Assembly (NCBI GenBank): GCA_019671135.1
Contig: JAHRHY010000005.1
Location: 806,001 to 870,000, forward strand
Reading direction: 5' to 3'
From: Linnemannia hyalina
Taxonomy: Eukaryota; Mortierellomycota; Mortierellomycetes; Mortierellales; Mortierellaceae
DNA length: 64,000 bases
In this document: piece after piece, positions 33,891-46,138 of the stretch
Layout: every line of letters begins with the position of its first letter
Position numbering within the stretch: the stretch's first letter is position 1
The notes under the pieces: model-generated
The model's database searches: none
What the model was told of the DNA's origin: nothing
The model's input: only the letters and a program-made list of their open reading frames with translations
Made by a program: the position numbers and the translations under genes

Positions 33891-34609
33891 CATAGTACCG
33901 CTTCTTCATCGCCCTGTATTTGTTGATATGATACATTGCCTCGATTTCTAATATCAAATAATAAGAAGCAGCAGCATCCAATGTGTTAGTACGCGCGTGT
34001 GTTTTACAATCCAACACACAATGCGAGACACTTCACCCCCCCCCCCCCCCTCCCCTTGCGCAAATTTTTCCTTCACTGCCTACCTTTGCAGACATAGTCG
34101 CCAAGATCGATTCGCTTCTGAATCTCGGCAGGATCGGTCAGATCCTTGTTTTTCATGAAGGCACCCTTCAGCTTCTTGTGGAAATAGTCTGCACCCGCTG
34201 GATACTCGCGGCCAAGATAAATGAGCTTTATAGTCAACGAAATAATGAATGGCATTAGATGGCGATATCAGTCACGTGTCATGGACGACCACGACATGGT
34301 GCCCCCTCGGGTCCAAACGCCTCTCTTGAAAGCAAGCGAGCGATGGGAAGGTGATGTCTGTCTGGCCGTGTTGTGTGGGTCGAGAAGAGTCGGGCTGAGG
34401 GAGAGGTAGGGTAAGCGCGTTGGGCTTGGGCTGGTTTGGTCAATGAGCAAAGAATGTCTCCTGTTGTAGTAGAGATCTAGTTCCCGTTTAGAGTCATGCG
34501 TTCCATGCGAGAAAATGAGAAGGAACGAGCGCGCAGCACCTCAAGGAAGGAGGGGGATGCGTACCTGCTTGTAAAGGGCAATGACTCTGTAACGTGTTGG
34601 TGTGCTCAT
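33793..34609 (-). CDS. ETFRF1: LYR-motif protein, ETF regulatory factor 1 (ETFRF1/LYRM5)
   Basis: Small mitochondrial LYR protein; the animal homologue binds electron-transfer flavoprotein and removes its FAD. Three exons: 34609-34565, 34225-34084 and 33947-33793, 113 residues. The N-terminus [19 protein letters not shown] carries the LYR-type motif region split by intron 1. [19 protein letters not shown] and [20 protein letters not shown] match the LYRM5 family closely. The tail ([16 protein letters not shown]) is fungal-specific. Intron 2 contains 15 consecutive C (34036-34050). The terminal exon lies in copy B of a tandem duplication. Confidence 0.92.
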
Positions 34610-34764
34610 TCGGAAGAGTGTATACGTCGGTTGTTGATGCGGAGTCGTTTGAAGGTCAACGAGGAAAAGTAAAGGAAGAGGAAAAAGAAGGGTCGCGTTG
34701 GAAATAATAATGTACATTGGATTTATTTGAGTGTGGTATTATTTTTTTTTAGAATCTTTTTTTT

Positions 34765-37023
34765 TTAGGGCTTGTAGAGGGCATCGATGAAGGCTCCGGC
34801 AACCTCGGCAACGACGGACGAGGGAACAGTGGCGGCCATACCGTACATACCGGCAGTCGAGCCGCTCTCGGTGATCTTACCAGCCTCAAAATCAGCCATC
34901 ACCTCCTGGAGATCGGTAATGAACTCGTCCGATGCATCGGCAGAGGGGATCGTCGACGTAAAGTGGACACCAGGAGGGTTCTGGAGGGCAGACAAGTGCC
35001 AGCCGCGCTTCGACATCTCGTCGCTGATATCGTAGATGTTGTACTTCTTCGAGTTGAAGGCAACGACCGACGTCATAGGGCTACCGTACACATACAAGCT
35101 GGGGATGGCCTCGATCGCCTTGCGGACCTTGATCTGGGCACCGATAATGTGCTTGGCCTCCTTAATGTAGCCTTCCTCACCAATGTGCATCATTGATGCC
35201 CAGCATCCGGCAATCAACGCTCCGGGACGGGAACCGGCAATCGAGGGAGAGGCATAGATTCCACCAGGCCAGTCACCCTTCTTGAAGTACTGGAAGCGAC
35301 GAAGAGCCTTGCTGTGGTACATGATGATAGAAGATCCCTTAGGGGCGAATCCGTACTTGTGAGTGTCGCACGAGATGGCGGTGACTCCGGGAACACGGAA
35401 GTCGAAAGCAGGGAGTTTGTAGCCGGCCTTCTCGGCAAAGGCAACCATGAAACTTCCCAAGCAGCAGTCGACGTGGAAACCAATGTTGTGCTTCTTGGCG
35501 AGCTTGCCCATTCCGACAATATCATCCATGACACCGTGGGGGTAGTTGATGGCGGATCCAGCCAAGAGGACAGTGTTCTTGTTGATGGCCTTCTTGACGG
35601 CGTTCATATCGGCCTGCATGGTGACGGGGTCGATGGGAACGTGGATCAGCTTCATGCCAAAGTAGTCGGCAGCCTTGTCGAATGCAGCGTGGATGGTGAC
35701 AGGGGCAACACTATTGAAAGTGACATGCGGACAAAACAGTACAGATTCAGTCAGTCTCTTGTTGCTTGCAGAAGCGACTCCAACAGACGACCGTTTTTTC
35801 ATACCTTGTGGATACAAATGTAACTTACATTTCAGGCTTGGTGATGCCCTTGACAGCCTTGCCCCACTCGCGGTGAGTCTTGCAGGACATCAAGATAGAT
35901 TCGGTGCCTCCAGAGGTCATGACGGCTCCAGCATCGGGGCCAGCATGGAAGAGAGCAGAGACCATGGCGCAGACCTCAGCCTCCATCTTTCTGACACCGG
36001 GGAAGACCTCGGGATGCAGGGGGTTGGCGCTGGAGAATGTCCTGTAGGCGCGAGCAGAGAGATCCGAGAGGACCTTGTTGTGGTGGTAGACGGCTCCAGA
36101 GACACGTCCCTCCTCCCAACGGGTGTGAGGCAACTCGCTGTATCTGTGCACGGTCGAACATAATAATTAAGAATCGTTGGGGGCATAGGATAAGAGCAAA
36201 AAGGGGAACGTTAGTATAAGGTTTGGGGTTTCGAGTTTGTTTCCCTTTCTGTTTGTCCCACAGTCGCCAGTTCATTCTCTGGACTCTTTCTTTCGTTCTC
36301 TTCAAATAGAATCGAACATGAGTCGCCCATATACACACGACGTTTCTGTGCTCATTCGATCGGGCTGGATGAGCGTCAGCAACGTGCAGAAAGCGCCATA
36401 AGGCGATATTTTGTTGTTGACTGCTGTTGACATTTACCTGGCGAGCTCCTTGTTCATCATCTCCTCTGAGAATCCGTGCTTGGGCAAGGTGATGTAACGG
36501 GGGAAGTTGTCATCCTGGGGTGCGACCTTATCCTCGATGTCCTTAGCAGCCTTTCCGAGCTCAGTCTCTAACTTGTTCCTGACACTAGGGACCATCTTGG
36601 CGCATCTGAAGGCGAGCTATAATCACGAAGAGTTGTAATAAAATGATCATTGGATGTCAGTTCAGTTATTGTTGTTGCTCCTTCCACTTCTTCATTCTTC
36701 GATTCTAAGGTTCCCAGGTTCCAGGTATTGGTTCCAGGTATCGGCTCCTGGAAACGAGCAGATCCATGACAGCACTGACAACATTTGAGCAATGACATCA
36801 AGAAAGACGACCTTTCACGATAACTTACAGCAGCCAAGTAGGCCTTGACCTCCCGGTATGTGCGGTTGGGTCCGTGGACGAGGAAGGTGGTATTGAGGAA
36901 GGAGAGGAGCTTGTAGACGAAGATAATGAAGACGATGTTCTTGATGTTGGACAGGCGCGGGTTATTGAGATATGCCTGGATCATTTGGGAGGCCGGGCTG
37001 GCCAAGACGGAGGAGACTGGCAT
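34765..37023 (-). CDS. DPL1: Sphingosine-1-phosphate lyase
   Basis: PLP enzyme of the ER that splits long-chain base phosphates into a fatty aldehyde and phosphoethanolamine, the exit step of sphingolipid catabolism. Four exons: 37023-36829, 36616-36438, 36143-35829 and 35710-34765, 544 residues. An N-terminal membrane anchor (NIKNIVFIIFVYKLLSFLNT) precedes the fold. Conserved segments are ELPHTRWEEGRVSGAVYH, FPGVRKMEAEVCAMVSALFH, TSGGTESILMSCKTHREW, HVDCCLGSFMVAFAEKAGY, and the PLP lysine in AISCDTHKYGFAPKGSS. The end GMYGMAATVPSSVVAEVAGA is typical. Length and exon phases fit. ETFRF1 lies downstream on the same strand. Confidence 0.95.
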
Positions 37024-38683
37024 TGTGTTTGTGAAAGGGAGTTGTTGGTGAATGAGGAGAATGGAATGAAAGAAGAGAGAGAAGTAGTAGAAGAATGTCT
37101 GAGGTATGGTTGTTGTTAAAAGGTAGATTCAGACAAGGGAGACGGGAAGGAGGGAAGTAGTGTTGTTTGTTTGTATGATATGAACAGAGAGAGAGAGAGA
37201 GAGAGTGAGAAAGAGGTGTTCAGATGATAAGGAAAGAGGTGAATGATATGAAATTAGGCGGGTGATGCAGTGGTATGATCGACAGCAGGTCAAAAGGCTT
37301 GCAATTGGAAAAAGGGGTGGAGGGGGATGGAAGTTGAAAGTGAAAGTGAAAGTGAAGAAGAGAAGCAAAAGAAGGAGAGAAAGGGCCTTCCTTTATGTAT
37401 GTTGGGTGTTTGATTTCCCCCTCGAATAAAACATTTGCTTTGTTCACGATATCAATCGCCCCGCACTGGCTGCAGATCACACTCACTCATGCACACTCAC
37501 TCAACAAAAGAATCAAACGCAAGAAAAGAGGGGATGGAGCACCTCCTTCAAAATAAAATAATATCTAAATACCACAGATCTATCTCGCACGGCACAATTT
37601 TGACAAATCGACCCTTAACCTCTCAAACGTCTGAGCAAAAAACGCTTTGTTGCTTTGTTGCACACAACAAACACAACAAACACAACAAGACAAATAAAAA
37701 AGCCGACAGTCTCAATTTTCTGTTTCCCTTTACTGCTGCTGCATCCTCAGCATTCGCCCTCTTTCTCTCTTTCTCTCTTTCCCCTGCCGTCACCCAAAAC
37801 ACCCAATGCACCCAATGCAATATTCCTCAAAGGATCAATTGTCAACAACAATTGTTTGTCGGCTATATTCTATCCATATCCTGTGCAGATGCAATGACCC
37901 TGGTACCATTCCCTCCTCCATGTTTTGTTATACCTCGTCATTCGCTGTGGAGGAAGAACGAGGATCTTTATTTTTCTTCTGCTGGACGGGTTTATTCTTG
38001 GTAAAGATAAGAGAGCGACATGATGCACATACTGTACGTACATACACAAAGAAGTACCCTTTCTGATCTCTGTCCCTGTCCCTGTCGTTGCGAAGAACGG
38101 CTAATTAATTTGCAACTCGACAGCGCGGGATACAAAACGCAACAACGGCCACTATCGCGAGAAAATAATAACAACCATAACAACAATATGCGATATTCCC
38201 ATCGCTTTCTCTTTCACTCTCTTTTCCTTGTTCTTACTCTGCTCAGTCAGCCAAACTCAAATCTATCGGCACCCACTTCGATCTCACTTCGATCTCACTT
38301 CGATCTTCACACAAGAACGATGAAGCTGCCGCTGCTACACGTATACAGTACACGCGCACCCGATCGAATCGTCCCATTCATCCCCGTGCTCTCTCTCTCT
38401 CAAAATACATTCTTGCCCCTTCAATCTCTCTCAAACTCTCTCATACACACTCTCTCTCTCCCACGCGCGACGACCCTTTTTCTTTCCTTCCATGGACAGC
38501 ATATCTTTTCATTTGGGATGATGTGTACTAGCTGGTTTGCTCTCCCCACACTGTGCCTGTCAACGTGCTCAACTCTCCACACGGCACCATTCTTACACAT
38601 CTTTCTAGCTTTCTTTCGTGATCGACCTTGTCGCCATTTCTCTCCTCCTCCTCCTCCTTCTAACTTCAGACCACAAGCCCATC
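37024..38683. other. Intergenic region upstream of the S1P lyase gene
   Basis: 1.66 kb. A (GA)n tract at about 37186-37208 is the C/T-rich leader of the lyase gene on the minus strand. From 38380 the plus strand is again C/T-rich (leader of the next candidate gene). No supported gene between. Confidence 0.5.
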
Positions 38684-39293
38684 ATGTATCTTGGTACGCT
38701 AGATTTTTAAAACGCCAATACGTTCCTGCAAATTGTTCCTAGGCAGGACACACACACACCATGCTCATGTTCAACTGCATAGAAGTAGATTTTGCTACTT
38801 GGTGCAACAATAAGAAGATATTATCAAGGAGACAGACACCTCCTAGTATTTGCCCACAATAGACATAGTGTGCTTTTTTTTTTCTAGTCGAGTGTCAATT
38901 TGTCAGGAGGTTCACCCTTTCTCTTCTCTCTATCCGTGTAGTATCCTGAGCACCTTCTCTTCCATCTGGCAACCCATTTCACCACCAGTCGGTCAGTCTA
39001 TCCGTCGGTTCGTTTTAGTTTGTTTGAAGGAGTTGCTTGTTTATTTTGGCGTTCTCCTTTCCAACCACTGTTCCATCCATTCATAGCTCTGCTGTTACAC
39101 GCTTTTTACTCTTACTTGTAACTTTCGTCTTGTAGAGCCTAATGCTCTCTCAGGTGAACATAACAAGAGTTTCTACTTGACTGGCACCTCCATGATGGAA
39201 ACCGCAGAAAGATCCTTTGTTGAGAGGGAGTTTGTGCCTGTTCGGTACCAACAGCAAGGGGGAAAGGGGGGTTCAGACACGCAAACCGAATAA
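38684..39293 (+). CDS. Candidate two-exon micro-gene, 55 residues, unknown function
   Basis: Not recognised. Proposed exons: 38684-38693 (ATG TAT CTT G, donor GTACGC) and 39136-39293 (acceptor TTGTAG), total 56 codons with stop. Exon 2 is open in one frame for 52 codons with balanced composition: it opens EPNALSGEHNKSFYLTGTS, continues METAERSFVEREFVPVRYQQ, and ends in a polar GGKGGSDTQTE tail. This is unlike the low-complexity frames of the surrounding leaders. The 10-nt start exon and 442-nt intron resemble the very short start exons seen in PIN1, RPL26 and NPL4. No membrane segment or signal peptide. Evidence is splice consensus, phase and composition only; exon 2 might instead belong to a longer transcript. 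Confidence 0.42.
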
Positions 39294-39449
39294 AACACCT
39301 TCGTTGACCCAAAGAGCCAGCTTCGTCTTCCTCTTTCTTCTTCCTCTCTCTTGTTCTCTTGTTCTTCCGTTTTCCTACTTGCACTCAACCAACCATTTCA
39401 CCTGCATTCCTATATCCACAGACACAGCTGCTTTCTATAATAATCCAGC

Positions 39450-40581
39450 ATGCTCCCTTCTATCACTGCTTGCACTTTGACCCTCCTCTCGGCTTTGGCC
39501 CTGGCATCCACCACCTCTGCCGCCGTCCTGAGCTCCGGCCCAACTGGAGGTAATCACCACACCCACCACCTCCCCTTCTCCTTCCCTGCACTCCTCACCG
39601 ACAAGCCTACTTCTTTTTTATTGCCCTTTCTCCTCTTTCAACCACTTCCATTGTTCGTTATCATCGACATGTACCTTTTACACAACAACCCGCAGAGAAA
39701 AAATATATCGTCGACCGCGTTACAATACTGACATACCTGTACACTCTTCCTTGTGTGGTTTTGGATTTTTTTCTTGTGCTAACAAACAAACAGATACTCG
39801 TTGGAAGATTGGAGCGTCGACCAAGATCCGATGGAGATTGAGCTCTCCTACCTCTAAGGGCGACCTCGTTACTATCTATATCGTTGGTGGTGGTACGTCT
39901 TCCTTTCTCTCGTTACTGCATACGGTACTACTACCATCCTTTTTCTTTGCGGCGCGCAATACTAAGCTAAACAAAAACACGACTCTTTTCCTCCTACTAT
40001 TTGATACTATTTTTTTCCACCCTTAGACCCCAAGGCATACAAGCGCTATGAACCCCCACTGCTCTCGGACACCGAGGCCGGAAAGCATACATGGGACATC
40101 GCCAAGATTCCCAATGTCGATTGTCTTGATACTTGTGCACTCGAGTTTATCGTTAGCAACCGGTCCGGGATCCAGGGCGATTTTTACTCTCATCCGTTCC
40201 TTATCTCTACTACTGGCAAGGCACCCGAGAGTGCGACCGTTGTTGCCGACAAGTCTGCTCCTGGTAATTATCGCATTTTCTCTTGCTCCCTTTTCTCATC
40301 TATTTATTTTTTGTCTGCTGTGCCCACAAGTTCTTGTTCATGGAGCTAACGTATTTGTTTATCTTTTGTGCATCGTGTAAACTTTTGTAGTAGTGGCGGG
40401 TTCCAGCCAGAGTGCAGCAACGCCCGACGGTCCAATCACTCTGATCCAGAACGCCGCGAAAGGCGCACAGCCCCAACCAACCACTGGCAGTGCCAATACC
40501 AACAACCATCTGGGAGTTCAGGGTCTCGCTACTATTGCCCTTGCTGCCATCGTCGGCGCCATGGGCATGGCTCTCTTCTAA
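39450..40581 (+). CDS. Kre9/Knh1-like, Ser-Thr-rich GPI-anchored cell-wall protein
   Basis: Extracellular cell-surface protein of the fungal Kre9/Knh1-like N-terminal domain family (Ser-Thr-rich GPI-anchored membrane family). Four exons: 39450-39549, 39794-39892, 40027-40263 and 40391-40581, 208 residues. The signal peptide is MLPSITACTLTLLSALALAS with cleavage near TTSA. The beta-sandwich domain covers TRWKIGASTKIRWRL to GDFYSHPFLIST and contains two Cys (NVDCLDTCALEF). A polar Ser/Thr/Gln/Asn linker follows, then a C-terminal hydrophobic segment LATIALAAIVGAMGMALF with small residues before it, as for GPI attachment. A role in beta-1,6-glucan or wall assembly is inferred from the family. 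Confidence 0.87.
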
Positions 40582-40970
40582 GCTGTAACTCCTCCTTCCC
40601 TCCTCCTCCTCTCCTCCTCTTGGTCATTCTTCGCCCTTTTTGTTTTCTTCTTTTCCATGTATTTTTTAATGTGTTCATTTTTCACGATTATTTTTTGGGG
40701 GGGTTCTCGGCCAGCATTTTTATTTTCTTTTCTTTTTCTCATACTACCTACTATCCCACGCCCAGTTGCGTTTTTATGAACGCGACATTTTTCACAATCT
40801 GCAATAAACCGCGTCAAGTCGCGTGAGTTTTCTCTTTAAATCCTATACACATAAACAAAAACTGCCCAGAAAACGTACAATATCGATATAAAAAAAAAAG
40901 AATGCAAAATGTGTCATTGTTGGTTTTTTTCTTTTCTAACTTCTTCATCCCAAAAAAAAAAACAATTACT

Positions 40971-42622
40971 CTATTGGTCGCTAGGGCGGACATCATAACG
41001 ACGCCCACGAATTCCCCAAATACCCCAGTTACACTGAGCCGACTGACGGACATCAGTCATGTTGATTTCATGCTTCAAGCTCCTAAAGGCATTCTCCCTT
41101 GGCTTCATCAACCAATCCATTTCATATCCTGCATTCTCAATCTCGGCCACATCGTTCATCACATCGCGTTCGTCAAAGCCCGTTCCAAAGATGGCGCACT
41201 TTGTGTCCAACAACAGAGGGATCGTAGGCTTCCACATGTCCTTGGTCGAAGGGTGGGCCAACCCGGGCGAGAAGAGGAAGAAGACGTCGTAGTAAGGGTT
41301 GAAGGGGCCGGCCTCGGCGTGATAGGTCTCGTACCGGGAGTTGTCGTAGACAAATGTCATCTGTTCGTAGTGGACGTGTTGATGGGGTTCCTTGGATTTG
41401 GTGTGAGGGGGAATCGCGTCTGGGCCGACAAAGTGGATCTGGAAGGCGGTGGTGGGGAACAGGTAGGCGAGTTGCATGTAGATGTGAGGGGGGAGATGCG
41501 ACTCTGCACGGGCGCCCAGGCAGAAGATACGGACAGTGTGTGTTGCTGTGCTGCGGAGATCCTGGTTTTGAGTGATTCCTGGCATCATTGCTGGGTGAAG
41601 CGTATGGCGAAGAGCTATCATGACAACGGGGAGGGGGAAGAAGCGACGCTTTTGTTAGTGACACTGGAAAAACAAAAACAATTTAACGATTGACATGGTC
41701 CAAGTTGTTTACGTCCTCTAATGCTGCTGCGCTTTCCGTACCGGCTAATGATTTCAATCCTTCGACGGTGAGATCCTTGCCGAGCTGGTAGGGCGAAGAC
41801 TGGTGAAGGACCGATCCGATGGTGAGAGGGTAGGTCAGGACGTGAGAGACATGGCGCATTGATCGCTCCGAGTTCATACTGAGGAATCCACGAGTGTACA
41901 GGAAGGTATCCCAATTTGACAAGTTGACAGCCTCATCGCGGTGCTGTGGTCCTATAAACATAAAACAAACAAAATAAAAATGTCAGGGGATCTGCGCTGT
42001 ATGCTGCAATGCTCGATTGGTCCTAAATTTTCCTGGACGCTCGAACGGCTCGCTGCGGAGCAAATCGGCATTGGCAAGGGGAAAGAAAAGGGACATCCTT
42101 GTTACCTGGAAACTCAAACTCCTTCATACGACGACCAGATCGCAGATCATGCTCGTCCTCGTTGACCTCCCGGAGTGTTCCACAGACGTGCTTATGGTGC
42201 TCCTTGTCCATCTTGTAGTGCTCCTCGCTGCAATGGGTCGGGTATCCACAATCAGGGCACTCATATGTAGGTGGCTTGGTCTTGGTCTGCTGCTTCGCTG
42301 CTGCCTCCTCCTTGTGCTCCTCCGCAGCATGCTGTTCCTTGCATACTGGACACGTTCCGTGGGCAGCAATCCAGTCTGCCTTGGCGCGAACAGGGGCCAG
42401 AGGGGATTTGCTGAGAGGGTGGAAGAGGTCGGCCTGCTCAAGAACGGGCTCGAACTGGGACGTGAACGGATCCGATGTCGCGGGTTTGCGGGAGGTGAAG
42501 AATGATTTGAGAGAGAGCGACCGTCTGGCGGAAATGGCGGCGGCAGAGGAGACCCTTGCTGCTGCTGTCCTGGGGAGTATCCTGAGGGCGGGCGCCAAAA
42601 CGGGTCGAAGTCTTGATGCCAT
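40971..42622 (-). CDS. MSS51: Mitochondrial COX1 translation regulator Mss51 (MYND zinc finger)
   Basis: Matrix protein that activates COX1 mRNA translation and binds nascent Cox1. Three exons: 42622-42106, 41951-41742 and 41614-40971, 456 residues. The Arg/Ala/Ser-rich N-terminus (MASRLRPVLAPALRILPRTA) is a mitochondrial presequence. The zinc-binding region has CPVCKEQ and YECPDCGYPTHCSEEHYKMD ending HHKHVC. The two Cys-Pro pairs resemble the heme-responsive CPX motifs described for yeast Mss51. Then LREVNEDEHDLRSGRRMKEF, WDTFLYTRGFLSMNSERSMR, and the C-terminal domain with VRIFCLGARAESHLPPHIYM, PCFGTGFDE-type and AIFGTGFDERD segments. The intron 2 donor GTACGG gives SLAALRHTLHP across the join, as in homologues. 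Confidence 0.9.
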
Positions 42623-42824
42623 GATGTCGTGTGGGTATGATGTCAAAAAGTAAAGTTGGAACCAAACTCACTGATCGGTTGTTCTCTTCTGTTCCCCCTC
42701 GGCGTTTTTCTCGGGGCAAGAGCAGTCAAAATCAGGAACATCAATTCGCGGGTGGGACGGGTCGAGTCAAGGAACACAATAACACTGCAAATGCAACATT
42801 CTCTTCATTTTAAAAAGGTTTACT

Positions 42825-44730
42825 TTATTCCTCGACAAATGAAAACTTCATCTTGGAAGTGCTCACTCGCTGGCATTCGCGCCCAAGGGTTCTACCTAGA
42901 CCAGGCGACCCACAGTAAAAAACGCCGACTTTGACCTGGCGCCCTGAGGATGCATCGCTCTGTGTCCACTTGGCTCTCATGTTGTCGAATTCCAGAGTGA
43001 AATTAGGTCGACCGAGATGAATGTTATCTGGCCCGATAATGGCATCGCCCTCGCCCTGTTCCATACCCTCAAGCGACCTCGTGTAGGCATCTTCTGCAGC
43101 TCCTCCCGAGAAAGTGATTGGAGAGTGGGATGGTGGAGATTGGATAGAGGTCAACGAGATCAGCGAGCTGGATCCAATTGGGCGGTCAAGTGGCGACAAC
43201 AAGTCGTCGTGTTCTTCACCGTCCTCGTCATCCTCTGAGTACCGTCCCGATGCCAATCCTTCTGTGCGAAGCAATGGTAACGAGTATGAAGAATCCTGAC
43301 TCTTGGACCGACTCATCATTGATCCGCGCTTGATGATCGGTTTCCGTCTGGTGGATGTTGAGGTAAAGTAGATGTGGATGCGAATCAATCCTGTCCTGAA
43401 AAGTTCCATAGTCTTTTCCATCAAGAACAAGGACTGAAACCAATCCAGCTTGTTGGCATCTCGCGACACCCAATACAAGTCCAGTGTCTTGAGGCGTGAG
43501 CTCTGTGTTTCCTGATGTCGAAACCTATTTGCATCCGATTTTGCGCACAGTCATTATTAATACAATTGAAACCTGTTTGGATTGCATGGGCGATATCGAA
43601 TATAAAAAATAGGATATACGACGGAAACCTTACCAAATGTGTCGCAGAATGCCTGAAAAGGTCGTAATTCCGTTCCCTGTTCCGACCAAGACGACGTGAT
43701 CGAAGTTCAGGACATCCTCTTTAGGCCCGCCGTAGGGTCCATCGATCCTGATCTCTGGCAACAAGGATCGATCCCGAACTGCTTGAGCCTGCTCCAATCG
43801 AGGGGTTTCCGGTCCGTGTCCGAGTAGTTGTCCGAGTTGCATCGTCCAATCTCCGTCCTGACGAATGTGTAGCGAAATGGTTGACTCGATAGGCGAAGAG
43901 GTGATGGTGAACGGATGCCACTCAAGCTTGGACAGCTGGGGTATATTGAGGTAGAGATGCTGTCCTGGGCGATAGTGCAGTGACGGATCCTTGAAGTTGA
44001 GCTCAATAGCGCCTCCAGGGTGAGCAATCGCCAGGGATAATGGAATGGAGGGGCGTGACTCGAGAGCTCGGATGGCGCGCTCGACAAGGTAGATCACGGA
44101 GGCTAGCACAATGTATCGCCAGGATCCGTAGCCTCGACACTGGCCTTCGTTGGTCTTGACAAAGCAGCCGTAACCGTGGAAGGCGAACATGCCCATGCAC
44201 ACGAGGGCGAGATGGTGAGTGTACCAGAAGACTTCGAAGTGCCGTTTCCTGATCTTCTTGTGCGCTGTGACAAACATGATGCCGAGAATGAGAAGCATCC
44301 AGTATCCTGTCACTCCAGCCCACGTCCCAAAGTGGTAGGACATGGCACTTCCTTTGCCGAGCTGTTCCAGTCGGTAAAAATTGACACAGTGGCCGAGTAC
44401 ATGGACGGTGAGAAAAAAGAGAATGTGGTAGGCGAGAAGCTTGTGATAAGTTGCCGTGTTGGAGTTGTTGCCTTCGGAGAGAGTTCCTTGGCCAATGTGA
44501 AAGAGGGCAAAGAATATCCTGGAGACGTAGGAGAGTAGTTTGCGGCACATTGGGAGCATAATGAGGGCCATGTCGAAGGCGAGGCAGAGGGCGGCACCTC
44601 TTGAGCAGTAGATTGAGAACCCAATGGTGTTGATGTCGGATAGTTCCTTGTCGTTGCGCTGGAGCTGGAAGCCATAGTAAAAGATGGTGGCGTGTGCTGC
44701 CGAGAGGAGGACCTTGGCCGTTGTTGACAT
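42825..44730 (-). CDS. NADPH oxidase (NOX family, gp91phox-like)
   Basis: Superoxide-generating oxidase. Two exons: 44730-43634 and 43524-42825, 598 residues. Six hydrophobic helices carry the paired heme histidines at NOX spacing: the first His of YHKLLAYHILFFLTVHVLGH with His 14 residues later, and THHLALVCMGMFAFH with 13 between. FAD site: EWHPFTITSSP. NADPH sites: IRIDGPYGGP, VVLVGTGNGITTFSGILRHI and VFYCGSPGLGRTLGRECQ. No EF hands. The NADPH-binding lobe has an acidic, Ser-rich insertion of about 110 residues (about SMMSRSKSQDSSYSLP to AYTRSLEGMEQGEGD) absent from animal gp91phox. Fungal NOX acts in differentiation and hyphal signalling. Lies 202 nt upstream of the MSS51 start, same strand. 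Confidence 0.92.
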
Positions 44731-46138
44731 TCTATGTCTGAGGTTGAGATGGATGTTGGAGAAAAGATGTTGTCATGAGCCGAGAGGTTGAGATTGTTCG
44801 GCGGTGGTGTTGAGGTTGTGGGGTTGGAAAGTGGAGAAGGAAAGAAAGAGAAGCATGGCCGAGCCTGGAGGGGATGAGCAGACAGGGAGACGCCGAGTGA
44901 TTGCTATGCTTGAATGGACCGAAATGAAAAAGAAGTGTCAGGCTGTGTCTAAAAATAAAAGAGGCGCAAGAGTGACTGTCTATCATGTAAAACCCTCCTC
45001 CTAGAGAGAACCACATTCAGACACTCCCTTCACTTGCGCGAGTGGATGTGACAGGTCAAGAAAAGGCATAGGCGAGTGAAGAAGAACAACACTTGCTTGA
45101 AGAAGTGGACCTGAGAAAGATAAAGGGCGCAAAAAGACAAACCAAGAAAGGCTTACACGTTAAATGGAAAATGAAAGCGTAGACCACGCACACTTCACAC
45201 CAAGTAAAAGATATGATGAAGTAGAGCCTAGATGCAACACATAATGCTGCATAATTAGGGGTGGCTCTCAAGAAACGAAAATACACTTTTGTTACGGTTA
45301 TTGTTGATGACACGCCAAGGCATGGCAATTGGTTCGTTGCAGAAGTGAGGGGAGCCTTTCGGCCTTTTGAATTTTCGTTGTGTTCAAGAAGCTCTATTGT
45401 TTGTTTTGTTTGTTTTTTCTTTCCTTTCATTTGCGGTGAGAGATGAGGAGAGGGGTGAAAGTAGTGAAAAGTAGCAAGTGGACATGGTCTTTTCTACTTT
45501 TTCGAAAAGAAGGGTGGCATATGTGCACACGAGCCAGAGAGATACATGGATGAAGTGGAGCACGAGGAGAAGAGAGAAATGAGGATGGAAGGGAAGGGAA
45601 TACGGCAGGATACGATACGATACGATATACGCTGGTCGCAGTACATTGATGTTTCCACACGCGTGGGTGGACACAGAAAAAACAAAAGAGTAGAAGAAAG
45701 AAGAAGAGATCCAGGTCCATGTGGTCGAGTTCGTTGGCCTCGCTCTGATCGAGCTAAAGGTTAATTAATTTCAAGCACAAGATGAGTTGATGCTGCTGCA
45801 AGAAACACATCGAATCACCTTTGATCTTTGTCTAGCCCAACGGACACTTTTTTTTTTCTTTTTCTTTTCTTCTCTTTTCTCTTTTGGCCCCTTTGACTCG
45901 ACCCTCTTCCCTCCTTGTCCCTTCTCCCCCTCCTTCACCTCTCCTTCCTCCCTACTCCCCCTCTTCTCCATCACTTTTTTTTTTCTTTCCTCATTCCGCC
46001 CTGTCATCCTCTTTTTCCTTCTCATTCAGCAACTTCTCCCTCACTAACACACGCCTCCTTTTTCTCAAGACACGAACGCCCAGACACCTCCCTTCTCTCC
46101 CTCCGCTAACGACCCACTCCTAGACATCTTTATCAACC
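44731..46138. other. Divergent intergenic region between the NOX gene and the coiled-coil gene
   Basis: 1.4 kb. A frame at 45261-45446 (LKKRKYTFVTVIVDDTPRHG) looks protein-like but has no ATG and no clear splice partner, so it is not called. From about 45846 to 46138 the plus strand is almost pure C/T, the leader of the next gene. Confidence 0.5.

Noticed and set aside
41702..41741. Continuation of MSS51 exon 2 through ESAAALEDVNNLDHV
   Set aside because: The GTACGG donor at 41741 gives the family-like join SLAALRHTLHP; the read-through ends in a stop shortly after with no family match.
45261..45446. 61-codon plus-strand frame (LKKRKYTFVTVIVDDTPRHG)
   Set aside because: It starts at GTG, has no clear splice partner, and ends in a Phe/Cys-rich stretch from low-complexity DNA.
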